Shown one piece after another: positions 12,314 to 24,700 of a stretch of 64,000 nucleotides of DNA. Position 1 is the stretch's first letter. Each line of letters opens with the position of its first letter. Position numbers and translations under genes: made by a program. The notes under the pieces were generated by a model. That model did not search any database and was not told the DNA's origin. It worked only from the letters and a program-made list of their open reading frames with translations. Origin of the DNA: Brachynemurus nebulosus (lineage: Eukaryota > Arthropoda > Insecta > Neuroptera > Myrmeleontidae); assembly GCA_035578155.1 (NCBI GenBank), contig JAPWDM010000008.1, positions 21,166,598-21,230,597 on the forward strand, written 5' to 3'.

Positions 12314-12570
12314 CAAGCGCGTATACAGGGGGGGGGGGTGTCATGACCCCTTGACCCCCCCCCCCCGAGAATTAAAAATATACATTAGATATTATTTACC
12401 AGTTGAGATAAATAACACCATATCGGTAAATTTACCAGTTGAGTTTTTTTTTGGTCGTCAACGGTGTACAAGAAATTCAATTTATAATTTTGTCTCAGAA
12501 TCTTTTTTAGTACTATTATTTTCCGCGTAACCCCCCCCCCCCTCAAGAAGCTCCACTGTATACGCCCTTG
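12314..12570. mobile_element. Small hAT-type MITE
   Basis: The ends 'caagcgcgtatacag' and 'ctgtatacgcccttg' are inverted repeats with one mismatch. They are flanked by 'tgtgtatt' and 'tctgtatt', an 8-bp duplication with one difference, as made by hAT transposases. The interior has long G and C homopolymers (12331-12339, 12356-12366, 12533-12542), which are candidate assembly-error sites. Confidence 0.7.
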
Positions 12571-13088
12571 TCTGTATTCAGTTTTGATATTTCTGCCGCC
12601 AAATATTTTCAGTAATACTTATTTCATGTGGATTAATAGCTACACAAATATGGCTTCCAATAGTATGCGTACCACATTTTGAGAAACACTGGTTGAAATT
12701 ATCATGCTATAGAAGAATGCAAGAGGTTTGATATTTTTTTGCCAATATCGGTATTTCCTTTTATCTTTTAAGAAAGAGAAATTTTTGAAATATTCTCTTG
12801 TTATAAACCTGACGGTGCGGTGATTACATATTTCGTTATTTGCTTGATGTTATTCATCGGAATAATTATAATGTAAGGTAAGAAAATTTTTAATAACAAG
12901 GTGCAGGATAACACAGCTATATACTTTCCTGTTGTTTGACATCAAAGGTGTTGTTCATTAGAATTTTTAATGAATATTATCTGACTTTATTTTGTCCCAT
13001 ATTGATTCTAACGTTATTAAGTAATGTTATAAGAAAATAAGGAACAGGGTAACCTCAGAAACAAAATAAATTTGATTTTTGTAAAAGC

Positions 13089-13520
13089 AAATACAGCAAG
13101 GATTCTTTTTATAATACATCCTGATCAGATAGAAATGCAATTATATTTCTATCTTTTTTTAAAAACAAATTCAAAATATACAGGTTGATAACTATGACTT
13201 GCGATTCCGATGTGTATAGAATACAAATTTATATGATAATTATTTTCAATACATTTCAGTGTAAAGTATTTAATAATCAGTTAAAAACGTATACTTATAT
13301 AAAAAACTAATTTCGTATTAAAAAATATGTATTTTATATTTCATACATGAAACATCCTGTATACAAACACAAACTGTTTCATACATGAAACATCTTGTAA
13401 ACATTATATATTCGTAGTACATTCGCAAAAGAAATAAGAAATATATTTCTTTCTTTCTTAAAAAGATTACGAAATATGTTTCTTTCTTTCTCGCACATGT
13501 ATTATAAAAAAAATCATTCT
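13089..13520. repeat. Dispersed repeat with 'tttctttctttct' core, copy 1
   Basis: The segment from about 13255 to 13520 matches 56435-56672. Both have 'aagtatttaa'-like starts, the same 'tacatgaaaca' segment and the block 'agattacgaaatatgtttct'. The outer sequence 'cagcaaggattctttttat' at 13095 is the reverse complement of the right end of the copy near 56650-56670. It is therefore probably the terminal inverted repeat of one element family. Confidence 0.6.
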
Positions 13521-13889
13521 GTAAATAAAATTTAAAAAAAAAAAAAAAAAAAATTAAAGTAATGGTTTTTTTTAAAACTAAATTGACATGCCATTCAGTT
13601 TTTGGCACATACAAACACCTTAACAGTGAGCGGAAGAATAATTCATAATATTTTGATAAATTAGATGATCCGCCATCGTAGAACTTCGGCTATATTGAGT
13701 TTAGAATGGTAAATGATCATTCTATTTTACTCATCAGATCCTTTCATGTGATGCGCAATTCAAGAAGGTTGCGCAAAAAATACAGAATAATTGCTTCAAT
13801 AAAAACTTTTAAGTTCCACGATTCTTAGACATGTCGTAAAATCTATATTTTTCAAGATATTTACAAAAAAAATTCAAATATCACTTTTA

Positions 13890-14563
13890 GGGCCGATTGC
13901 ACCAACATTATTAATCGTCCATTAAGACCTTAATCAATGATTAACTTTAACTGTAGTTAAAATCGCTGATTATCTGTTGCACCAAGGTTAATTTTGTTAA
14001 CTGATGATTAAATCGTCCGTTAAGTTAATGGATGGATACTGGGCAATTAAATATTTAATCAGCGTTTAATGCATATTTTGATGCTAGTTTCCATAGTATC
14101 GCTAATATTTATATGTATTTTCTACTATTGAAATATACTTTTGTACAATTTCAATTAAAATTATCTTTTCTTTCTCTGTAAAATTTTGGTATCTGTTTCA
14201 TTTTTCCATTTTTAAATTTAAAAATATCTTCAGAATCGTCAAATTACAGTTTCAAAATGTTTTACGTAAACATAAATTATATATTTTCTAATATTATATA
14301 AATCAAGTAGGCGCTACCTATTTCCAAATTTTAAAATTTAAATTTTTTTAACCATGTGATATTATCAACTTACTAGCATTTACTTCTTTTGTGTCCTATA
14401 AAAATAATTCAGACACCGTTGCTAGTCAAAATTGACCGTTAACGTACATTAGTTAACCATTGATATATTTTAAATGGTGCAACAGACAAATCGGGGTTAG
14501 TTAATCTCTGATTTACTAATGACCATTAAATTCTGATTAAATTAATGTTGGTGCAATTGGCCC
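13890..14563. mobile_element. Harbinger-like MITE
   Basis: The left terminus 'gggccgattgcaccaacatt' and the right terminus, read inverted, 'gggccaattgcaccaacatt' differ by one base. The flanks are TTA and CTA, close to the 3-bp TWA duplication of PIF/Harbinger elements. Secondary copies of 'gttgcaccaa' or 'ggtgcaaca' lie inside at about 13976 and 14475. No coding sequence is present. Confidence 0.7.
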
Positions 14564-15254
14564 CTAGGTTCTGAAATATTAAAAAAGCCTATCATGCTAA
14601 ATTTTAATTTTTCTTCCAAAAACTACAACTGCACAGTTGAATAAAATTCAACAATAATATACGTTTAATTTTCCGAGAATAATGTTTGCACGAAAAATTA
14701 TTAACGATACAACTTATACATATGTGTAATATTTTTCATATAATACGTACAAATTCTTTCTTATGAAAATCATAATTCCATTGTTAAATATTTTAGTAGA
14801 TATAATAAAATATTTCAATTTTTTAAATAAACTTAATATACCATAATACTATAGATAATAAACCCCGATTATTGTTTGATAACTGAAACGAATGATTAAA
14901 TTATGTAACTAATTCGGATTATTGACTTATTGTTAGTTTCCATCGTTTCCATTGTCTGTATTTTTATATATATTTTTTTTTCTATTTCATTAGTGACTGA
15001 CTGTGATCAAGGTTATTTACTTATCTTCATAATCTAACAAAACAAATACAGAACGTTTTGTAAAAATATCCTATAAAAATAAGTACTATAATCCTCCTTA
15101 TTATTAAAAATAAAGTGATATTTCGGATTTTTTTAGTCGAATTTTCTCCGAATATATAATTATACAGTCTATACGATAAGAGCTGCGAGAGGCGAGAGTA
15201 GGGGCGCTATCCGTTTTCGGACCCGTAGAACACGAATATGTAGAAAAAAAAATG

Positions 15255-15257
<3 letters not shown>

Positions 15258-15331
<74 letters not shown>
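15258..15331. repeat. (AT)n microsatellite
   Basis: About 74 nt of uninterrupted AT dinucleotides. The isoleucine/tyrosine frame across it is an artefact. Confidence 0.95.
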
Positions 15332-15334
<3 letters not shown>

Positions 15335-15359
15335 CCGCCACCTTTTAATTTGTGTAGGG

Positions 15360-16260
15360 CCCCCCTATGGAAGTTAAAAGATGAAATTTGGTAAATGGGG
15401 CTCATTTTTGAGGCACCTCATAGTATCAAAGTGGGGTCAAATTTTGGGCAAATTTTTTTTCTGACCCGACCTCTAAGGGGGTGGTGGGGAGCGGAAAAGC
15501 AATAAAACTTTTCCAAACCGGTTTTAAATAATGTTTCCGTCAATTATCTACAACATATCCAAAATTCAGCTTCCTAGGATGATAAGGTGGGAGTAGAGGG
15601 GGGAAAAACGATTTTCGCTGGATCTAACAGGCCCCCAGCCCCCCAGAATTAACGTAGAGGGTTGAAATTTGGTGTGTTGATAAAGTTCGTACCTAGGTTG
15701 TGCTTTTTGGAGGTTTTAATATTTTACCCCCACCCCCCTCATTTTTAAGCTACAATTTCATGCATTTTCGACGTTTTCGAAGTTTGTACCACTCGCACAG
15801 GTCACCCGAATAAACCTAGAGGGCTGAAATTTTGTATTCGCATTGAATTAGTATCAAGGGGGTGCCTTTTGGGGGTCTCGACTTTTAACCCCTACCCCCA
15901 CCATTTTTATACCCAAAAGAACATGATTTTTCTTGTTTTTTAACAGTTTCGTTCGGGTCAAAATCTCCCCAAATAAACCTAGAGACCTGAAATTTGGTGT
16001 ACAGGTTAAGCTAATAGCCAGACACTGTTTTTTGGAGGTTTCAACTTTTAACCCTTACCCCCACGATTTTTACGCCAATATTTCCTTAATTTTTTTGCTT
16101 GTTTTCTAACACGTCTAGAGACTCCATAAGGAAACCTAGAGGGCTGAAATTTTGTACGTGTATTCAGTTAGTATCCAGCTAGTACCTTGTAGGGAGTCCG
16201 CATCACTTTTCCCCCCACTTCTCCCATTTTTACAACGGAATTGAATGCTATTGTTAAATG
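15360..16260. repeat. Diverged tandem array, ~160-bp unit
   Basis: A phrase like 'aacctagagggctgaaattt' recurs at about 15651, 15812, 15975 and 16133, spacing 158-163 bp. Each unit also holds a 'tttttggaggttt' piece and a C-rich 'acccctacccccacc' piece in the same order. Two weaker units precede it (from about 15364). The units are strongly diverged, so the array is old. No open frame runs through it. Confidence 0.75.
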
Positions 16261-16431
16261 TGTTTTAAAAGCATTATGTTTATTCTAAATACAAGTAGGC
16301 GAATAGTAATTTTAAAAAATTTAAAAAAAAGTGAACTTATTTTTATGACAAATGAAATACATACATATTAAGTAATTTAAAAATGTTATTAAAGTCACTG
16401 TTTATTTATAAATTAGGTATTTTGGATTTTT

Positions 16432-18042
16432 AGTATTTATAAAATAGAAATTTTGGATTTTTTTGGAAAGAAAAAATATCTTTATAAAGGCCTTCCAGTT
16501 TACTATTTAAGGTCCTTTTTTAATTTTTAAAACTAAAACATAAAGGCAATTAGCGGATAAACATGGGCAGGAATGTCCTCGTACGAATTGTGTTGGCTTT
16601 TTTTCTGCTACCTGTTTTCGGCACAAAATTGAAATTTACTGAGATACAGCCCTTAAATACTTAAAACCTTTTTTTAAAGCCTCGATCAGCCGAACACTCA
16701 TCACCAGTTTTGAAACCAACAAAATGACAATTCGGTTGTAGACTTTCAATCACATTTCGCTTGTAGACATTCAGTACCGAAGATGAAGGGGAAAATTCGA
16801 CTACCGTGATGGGGCCCCGCTGCTCACGGCGTTTTTATTTATAAAATAGAAATTTTGGATTTTTTTGGAAAGAAAAAATATCTTCATAAAAGCCTTCCAT
16901 TTTACTATTTAAGTTCCTTTTTTAATATTTAAAAATAAAACACAAAGGCAATTGGCGGATAAGCATGGATAGAAATGCCCTCGTACGAAAACATTCTAGG
17001 ATGTCAAACATTCATTCGACCTAGAATGTTTCGAATAACATGTATCTCCGAACCCTTTGAGGTACAAACGAAAAGAAAAAAGGTACAAACGTGTACAAAC
17101 GAAACTCTATAAAATGCCGTCGTCATATTTTCAATGTCTCTAAAAACACAAATTTAATTCGACCTGGAATGTTTCGAATACGAAGTATCTCCGAACCCTT
17201 TGAGGTACAAACGAAAAGAAAAAAGGTACAAACGTGTACAAACGAACCTCTATAAAATGCCGTCTTCATATTTTCAGTGTTTAATTCGACCTAGAATGTT
17301 TCGAATGCCATGTATCTCCGAACCCTTTGAGGTACAAACGAAAAGGAAAAAGGTACAAACGTGTGGAAATAGAGCTCTCTTAAATGCCGTCGTCATATTT
17401 TCAATGTCTCTAAAAACACAAACTTAATGCGACCTAGAATGTTTCGAATATCATGTATCTCCGAACCCTTTGAGGTACAAACGAAAAGAAAAAAGGTACA
17501 AACGGGTACAAACGAACCCCTGTCGAATGACACTAATAAAATTAAAATGTCTAAAAGTTGGGCGCTGGTCATTTTTTAAATTTTTTCTAGATGTTTACCC
17601 TTCGAGGTACAAACAAAATAAAATGCGGTACAAACGGGTACAAACGAAGTACAAACGAGCTGTATTATTTATTTTTAAATTTTCGAAAGTCGGGCGCCAG
17701 GTTCACACCGGTCTATTTAAGTTCCTTTTTTAATATTTAAAAATAAAACACAAAGGCAATTGGCGGATAAGCATGGATAGAAATGCCCTCGTACGAATTG
17801 TGTTGGCTTTTTCCCTGTTAACTGCTATCGGCACAAAATTGAAATTTACTGAGATTCAGCCCTTAAAAACTTAAAACCTTTTTTTAAAGCCCCGATCAAC
17901 CGGACACTCATCATCAGTTTTGAAACCACCAAAATTACAAATCGCTTGTGGACTTTCAATCACATTTCGCTTGTAGGCATTCAATACCGAAGATGCAGGG
18001 GAAAATTCGACTACCGTGATGGGGCCCCGCTGCTCACGGCGT
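16432..18042. repeat. Direct-repeat block surrounding a tandem array
   Basis: A ~400-bp segment (16432-16831) ends in 'tggggccccgctgctcacgg'. Its first ~155 bp recurs at 16834-16988. Its remainder, including the same G+C-rich terminus, recurs at 17712-18042. The tandem array 17005-17660 separates the two later pieces. A duplication followed by array growth inside one copy would give this layout. No coding sequence is recognised. Confidence 0.7.
17005..17660. repeat. Tandem array of ~143-bp units with 'ggtacaaacg' submotif
   Basis: Units starting with 'cgacctagaatgtttcgaat' begin at about 17017, 17160, 17287 and 17430 (spacing 143, 127, 143). Each contains 'tatctccgaaccctttgagg' and two or three copies of the decamer 'ggtacaaacg'. 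The decamer occurs at least ten times, including a decayed tail at about 17600-17660. The Lys/Arg-rich frames (17200-17427, 17470-17733) are by-products of the repeat. Confidence 0.85.
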
Positions 18043-18202
18043 TTTTTTTAAATCAAATAAAAAAAACTGATTTTTTTCATTAAAAATTTAAACTTCAAAA
18101 ACCAGGAAACTTCAAATTGTATTTTGTAAAAATATATCTGATGTAATAAGTTTCCTCTCTTAAATAAATATCACTGTTAAGATATGGTATTAATAACTAA
18201 TT

Positions 18203-18238
<36 letters not shown>

Positions 18239-19013
18239 TATTAAATTTTTATTAAAAGCGGAAACCATAATTAATAAAAAAGAATTCTTTATCAATTTGC
18301 ACTAAATGACGTGATGAATTAAAATTGTTTTATACAAATAAAAATCTATGAATCATTTCTGTATTCTAAAATTTTTATCAGTTTTACTAAACCAGACGTA
18401 AAAGACTGTTGGTAAAATCAAAAGTGCCCCCCCCCCTTAAATCGTTTGAATACAAGGTGCCATTCAAAAAAAAAAAACAAAATAAACACAGTTTATTTCA
18501 TACATACTAAAAACCCCTATAATATTACGCTAGCTGGTATAGTGAACTAATTAATTAGCACAACCCACATTTTCTTTTGTCATAAAACATAAAAATATTT
18601 TTAATCTTTTTCTAAAAAGCCAGTATAAAACTCCAAAAACTTTTTTAGCGAAAAACTAACTGGACAACAGTTTTTTTTTAATGAATCGAATAATTAATTT
18701 CAACCTTCAATTCAAGAGGCCAGAGCTGTGAAGAATAATGGCAAGCCCTTTCCAACCTTATTTTTTAAAAATTTCTTCAAAAAAATAAATGGTGAGCAAA
18801 AAAAACTCTTAACTTTTTTTCCTTTCCCCCTTCTCAAGCCCGGTCCCTGGAACTACAACCCCGGCTACCCCACCCGCTCGACAGATCTGTAAGAGTACGG
18901 TCGATCTAGAACACATCCGATGCTGGAAACTTAGTTTTACACTAATGATGGCACCTCTTATGATTTTCTAAAAAAAAAAAAAAAATTATCTACCCAAAAT
19001 GCACAGTTTTATT

Positions 19014-19019
<6 letters not shown>
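18043..19019. other. Non-coding stretch before the LTR element
   Basis: AT-rich with a 27-nt A run (about 18211-18236) and a C run near 18426. A slightly GC-richer patch lies at 18830-18910. No gene or transposon end could be defined. Confidence 0.4.

Positions 19020-19094
<75 letters not shown>
19020..19094. repeat. (AT)n microsatellite, left half of the LTR-element target
   Basis: About 75 nt of AT repeats directly abut the left LTR. AT repeats resume directly after the right LTR (31055-31086). The LTR element therefore integrated inside one microsatellite, which hides its 4-5-bp target duplication. Confidence 0.9.
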
Positions 19095-19097
<3 letters not shown>

Positions 19098-20437
19098 AAT
19101 AAAATCCGAATCTCGAAGGATGTTACATGAGATTATCCGGATTCGTTTTCCGACGTAGGTTCGAAATCCAAGGGGAATATGCAATGGAACAAGAGTACAC
19201 TGAGGTTGGGGTGGTAATTTTGTCGTAAATAAAATTAAAACTAACGGACCTTCAGTTAACTTTTATACTATATATATTTATTTGTTCAAAAAAGTAATTA
19301 TAATTATTTTACAATCACTAATCTTTAAGAAAACAAATAGATTAAAGAGATTGTATTGTTGAGGATGAACAATTTAGTTCCTCTCACATAAATTATGTAG
19401 AAAAGCTACTAAAATAGGTATATAATGCTTAGTTTACAATAAAATAAAAAGAGAAATAAAACAAAGAAAAAACTTTAACATTAGTAATCAGGTCAAAACG
19501 TCAAATTGGAAATAATCTTTAAACAATCCTAATTTAACTTTCTCGGCTCAATATTACGTTTAAAAACTAAAATTGGTCATTCCCCGCTACTATTAAAATT
19601 GAAAAAAAAAGAAACAAATCTTAAATTGAATAAATAGTGAAAATAATTTTTAGTTAAAAAAATTTAAAAAAAAATTAAGCAAACTTAAAAATTCCATATA
19701 CTAAACGCTCTCATTATCTGCTAATTTGTATTTTATCTTACAATAAGGTAACGTAAATAAAAAATATGTGATCCTAAAGATTTGAAGATAGTTATATTCT
19801 TAACGTATAAAAATACAATTTTTATATTAAATTGGTAGGACTGGAAGACGTGACTTACCTTTGTGGTGAGATTGTAATGTTTCGTTAAGGAAATTTCTCT
19901 CTTTACCTTTTTACCAATGGCTAATTCTTCTTATTTCATGCAAATTTTTCTAACTAGTGGGCTATCCTTGTTTTCGCCAATTAACTCACTAATTTAATTT
20001 TTCCTTTTTTTTTCTAACTAACACCGGCTAATCACTAACTCTCAACACACTAACGACTAACTACCTTTTTCCTAATTAACTCACTTACGCCTATCTTACT
20101 GACTGACTTGACCCATAAACGATTCACTACCGAATCACTTCTAACGCCTAACTCTTTCGTACCCACGCTAACACTCCCATCGTTCTATGATTAGTCTTAT
20201 CGCTAACTCTTGTCCTTGAAGTCTTTACTCTTATTGCACTGGCAATATTCTCACGCTATGGGTAGGGCCTTATCGTTGCAGTTTTTATACAATATGTTTT
20301 GTCTACACGTAACTGCATCGAGTATTAATTTTATAATATAAGATTGATTATGTTATATCGTGTTGGCTCCGTTTGCTTTTATCTGAATAATTCGCATCTT
20401 AACTCTAAGAAAAATTAGGGTTGTCCATTTCATTACA
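19095..20437 (-). repeat. 3' LTR (left copy)
   Basis: 1343 bp beginning TGTAATAAAA and ending TTTCATTACA as printed. It has the same length as the right copy, and no substitution was seen in a visual comparison. In the element's orientation it is the 3' LTR, directly downstream of the polypurine tract. The 19100-20437 part holds no coding frame. Confidence 0.95.
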
Positions 20438-20450
20438 TCCCTCCCCCCTT
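20438..20450 (-). promoter_or_regulatory. Polypurine tract
   Basis: On the minus strand 'aaggggggaggga' lies immediately 5' of the 3' LTR. This is the standard position and composition of the plus-strand primer of LTR retroelements. Confidence 0.85.
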
Positions 20451-21037
20451 AAGATCAAAGTTGGTCTTTAGAACAACTTTGTCGTGGTCACCGTCTTCCT
20501 TTCCTACTCTACCTAATTAGAAAATTTTCTCAGTCTTACCTAGTCTTAGTTGGTTACATTACTTAATCTAATTTCTTAGTCTAACTTAAAGTCTAATGTC
20601 TCAAAAAATCTCGCTGAAAAAATTGTTATATTAAAAAAAAAAAATTATTTATTGGCGATCAAGAGCCATGAAAATAATATAATCTATGTATATCTGTATT
20701 CGTCTACATAATATATTGCTAACAGTTTTTGTTGTAGAAAGAAAAATTTTCATTAATATTTAACTATACTTCTTCTTATCGACTCGTACTATTACTAAAC
20801 AAACAGCAAAATTATTACGGATACCATTATCCTTAATTGCTAAACCTTAATGTCTCTAATAATTGTCTCTAACTAAACTGTTTCAATCACTATCACTGTT
20901 CAGAACACTCACTTTCACCTATGACACTAACTTTCCCACTTCTCACGTTTACTTATCTAACCAATGCTTTGCTGAACCAGTTATTGTTGGTTGGGCTATT
21001 TCGGGCTCCCCTATTTGCGGATATACTGGTAGTCTTA

Positions 21038-21526
21038 CTATCTCTGGAACTTCATTGACCGTGGCTGACGTAGCGGATGTTGATGGGTTTGGCTCTTTCC
21101 TAATTTCACGGTTTTCAGGTGTTTCTGGGTCATTTTCTGGTTTCGCGGATTGATGTTTTCGGATATAGGGTATAGATAAGTCGCGAGTCCGTTAACAACA
21201 GCGGACACATACGAATGCATCCCGCAGTAGTAAATTTGCCTAGTAACATGAATTTTGCACTGAACTACCGGTATGAGTTCGTAATCATTTATTTGTAAAA
21301 GCTGAATATTTTCACTTGTTATGTCCATGTCCTTTATTTCAATTTCACAGTTCCCTATTTCAGTTAGACTGAACGTGGTAATGTTCATGTTCACATTCTG
21401 ACAGTCATAAGCAATTATAGCACTAGTGAATTTGCAAGAAAGCATAAAAATGTTTATTAATATTAAACACATTTTGGTAAAACACTCCATTTCTGTGAAA
21501 GTTCGTGTCTTAACAAATAGAGTCAA
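21038..21526 (-). CDS. env: Env-like glycoprotein fragment of the LTR element
   Basis: A 162-codon frame downstream of pol, in the env position. Residues ~13-36 form a hydrophobic signal-peptide-like segment. Then comes an extracellular-looking part with spaced cysteines ('AYDCQNVNMNITTFSL', 'GNCEIEIKDMD', 'VVQCKI', 'IYYCGMHSYVS') and an N-glycosylation motif (NIT). This pattern resembles the N-terminal part of the glycoprotein shared by chuvirus-like RNA viruses and some insect LTR elements, judged from memory. Such proteins are normally several hundred residues long with a C-terminal membrane anchor. Here the similarity ends near residue 120, and the remaining residues look out of frame. 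A neighbouring frame on the same strand (about 21175 to 20949) is Pro/Glu-rich and open. The gene is therefore probably internally deleted. A spliced env mRNA is expected but not shown. Confidence 0.6.
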   Translation of the reverse strand: MTLFVKTRTFTEMECFTKMCLILINIFMLSCKFTSAIIAYDCQNVNMNITTFSLTEIGNCEIEIKDMDITSENIQLLQINDYELIPVVQCKIHVTRQIYYCGMHSYVSAVVNGLATYLYPISENINPRNQKMTQKHLKTVKLGKSQTHQHPLRQPRSMKFQR

Positions 21527-21739
21527 TCAGTATATCTAAGCTTATTTTATTTTATTTACTTTTTTTTTTTTTATTATTAAACTTTTTTTTTTTTTTGTCC
21601 TCACTTGTATAATTTTTTTTTTTTTTATTTTTGGTGTTTATGCACTTATTTATTTATTGTTTATTTGCTATTTATTCACACTGTCCAAACTTATCACCTA
21701 AAACAAAAATATATCAAGTCTATTAGGAATGAATAATTT

Positions 21740-24700
21740 TTATATACGTTTTGGTAGAACCCATGGTTGTGGTGAAACGCGTCCTTGGCTTCTCGTAAAA
21801 TAACGATATGTAGGTCTGCTAGGAGTTTCTGACTCGTTTCCTTGTGGATTCACGGTTTCGGGTTCCGTCGCAGGGTTGCTAACATTTTCTCCAGTATCTC
21901 TCGTTACTGCAGTTTCCCTTTCGCTTTCAGTTCCGCTGCACTGTATTCTTACGTTTTTGGTTCTTTCTGAAATTCTGTCTTCGTCTCCTTCTACTTCTTT
22001 ATCCAGCAACTGTGCTGCTTCATTCCCCGATTGCTCATCATCGAATACTGCTTCATTGCCATATTCTTCAGGTAATATTTGAGTTGCGTGTTCATCTACG
22101 TTTATGGATTTCGGTGTCCCTATCCATGGTTCGTACTCAATTTCTTCCCTCGGTGGTGAATGTACGATAATGTCCCAGTCGAATTCTCTTTCTTCAACGG
22201 GGTAATTTCGTGGTTCAAATTGCAAGTCTTCATCTGCTATTATTTGGTCTTCTCTGTCTTCATGACCATCACGATCCCTAGGAATTGTTGCTTTAGATTT
22301 GAGTTTTAATCTGTTAGGGTGCACTATGTATTCTTTTTTGTTATTTACGCTTCTTATTTTGTAGGTCACTGGTCCTTTCTGCTGGACGATCCGATATGGG
22401 CCTTCCCAAGGTTTACTTAATTTTGCAGACTTTCCTAGTTTCGGCGCTGGATTGTGCAAATAAACTTCATCGCCTACTTCATACGTTATTTCTTGAGTGT
22501 TACGGTTATAATATTTTTCCCTTCTTTCAGCAGCATATCGCAGATTATCCCTGACATTTTGAAAGACTATTTGCATCCGTGCTAACATTTCTTCGGCATA
22601 ATTGCTATCATAGTTATATTTCTTTTGTCGCGGTTCGAAAATTCTGTCATATGGTAGGGTCATTTCGCGGCCATACATAAGGAAATGTGGCGAGTAACCT
22701 GTCGAAGAATGGACTGATACTCTATATGCCATCATAACATATGGCAACCATTCATCCCAGTCTTTTTGATCATGTGAAACGCAGTGTGAAAGCATGTCTT
22801 TGATCACTCGATGGCTTCTTTCAACGCTCCCATTACTTTGAGGATGGTATGCTGTTGTCTGCAATTTGGTAATCTTCAACAATTTGCATACTTCTTTCAT
22901 GACTTCTGAGACAAAATTAGTTCCCTGATCGGTCACTACTTTCTGAGGCACACCATGACGGCAAATAATATGTTGAACGAACACTTTCGCAACTGTTGTG
23001 GCTTTCTGGTTTGGGATTGGGACAGCTTCTAAATACTTAGTAAAATAATCCTGACAAGTAAATATGTAGCGATTTCCATTGTCCGTTTGAACCATTGGTC
23101 CGACAATATCCATTTCTATTAGTTGAAACGGTTCGATGACTTCTTCGAAACGCTGTAATGGTGCTGGCTTCCGTCCTTTCGGGTTTTTCTTTTCATTACA
23201 TGAGTCGCAACTTCCTATATATGATTTAACATCCTTAGTCATATTGTTCCAATATAACTTTCGTTTTAATAAATGTAGTGTTTTAGTTATTCCTAAATGT
23301 CCTGCATATGGTAGGTTATGGTGTATTTCGATCATGTATTTTATTAATGATTTTGGTACCACAAGTTGATCTTCCCGGCCTTCGATTATTTTATAGAGCA
23401 GACCATCTCCATCCAAGTAGTATTGCTGGTCATTAGACTGTATTAGATTTGTTAACTCCTCGTCTTTCTGTTGTTCTTTTCTGATCATCTCTTTGTCCAA
23501 AATAGGAGTGCACTGACTGCTTTCTTCTGTCAAGTTGATTTGGATACGACTTAACGCATCGGCATTAGCATTCTTTCGTCCTGGTCGATATATGACGTCA
23601 AAATCATATTCGGACAATAAAATTATCCATCGTGCTAATCTAGATGTAGGGTCCTTGAGTGTCCGTAGCCACTGTAGGGGTCGATGGTCGGTATATACGG
23701 TGAATTTGGTGCCATATAGATAACATTTAAAATGCTTTATTCCCCACACGACTGCCAAACACTCTTGCTCGGTAACTGGATAGTTTCGTTCTGCTTTATT
23801 TAATTGGCGGCTTGCGTAAGCGATCGGTTTTTCTTTACCGTCGACGACTTGGCTCAATATAGCACTTATCGCGAATCCTGAAGCATCCGTTGCCAACAGG
23901 AATGGTTTTTCAAAGTTTGGAAACGTCAACACAGGTGGTTTGCATAATTTTTCTTTAAGCTCTTCGAACGCTCTCTGCTCCACTTCGGACCATACAAATT
24001 TATTGTCTCTTTTGGTAAGTTGTGTCAAAGGGAGGGCTTCTTTTGAAAAATCAGGTATAAACTTCCGGTAAAACCCTACAAGACCAAGAAATCCTCTCAC
24101 TTCTCGCACGTTCTTCGGAATTGGAAAATTCCTTACTACTCGTAATTTTTCGGGGTCTGGCTTAATCCCATTTGCCGATATTATGTGTCCTAGGTACGAT
24201 GTTTCTTTGGCCAGAAACCTACACTTTGTTGGCTTCAGTTTTAGTTTTGCACTTCTCAGTCTTGAAAATACATTTCTCAATCGCTGTATGTGTTCAGGTA
24301 ACGTTTTGCTGAAAACAATGATGTCATCAAGATAGACCAAACATTGCTCCGGTGTAAGGCCTGATAATACGGCATACATTAGTCTCTGAAATGTGCTCGG
24401 CGCATTTACTAAGCCAAAAGGCATCCTGAGACATTCGTAATGGCCATCTGGTGTTGTAAAAGCCGTCTTCTCTCGGTCCGCCGGGTGCACAGGTACTTGC
24501 CAATACCCTGACCACATATCTATAGTTGAGTAATACTGCGCATTTCCCAGTTGATTTATCGTTTCTTGCAGATTAGGTAGTGGGAAATAATCCCTTTTAG
24601 TGATAGCATTTAAGCCACGGTAGTCTATACACACTCTGATTTTATTTTCTCCCTCACTTGCCTTCTTGGCTACCATGACAACGGGAGCCGACCAAGGGGA

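Noticed and set aside
15169..15405. Frame of alternating Ile and Tyr codons
   Set aside because: It is translated (AT)n microsatellite. The same holds for the frames at 45087-45407 and 45095-45292.
16990..17710. CRISPR-like array
   Set aside because: Units are whole ~143-bp tandem repeats with diverging copies, not short repeats with unique spacers, and the genome is eukaryotic.
17200..17733. Lys/Arg-rich proteins
   Set aside because: They arise from the tandem decamer 'ggtacaaacg'; the frames break at unit-length changes.
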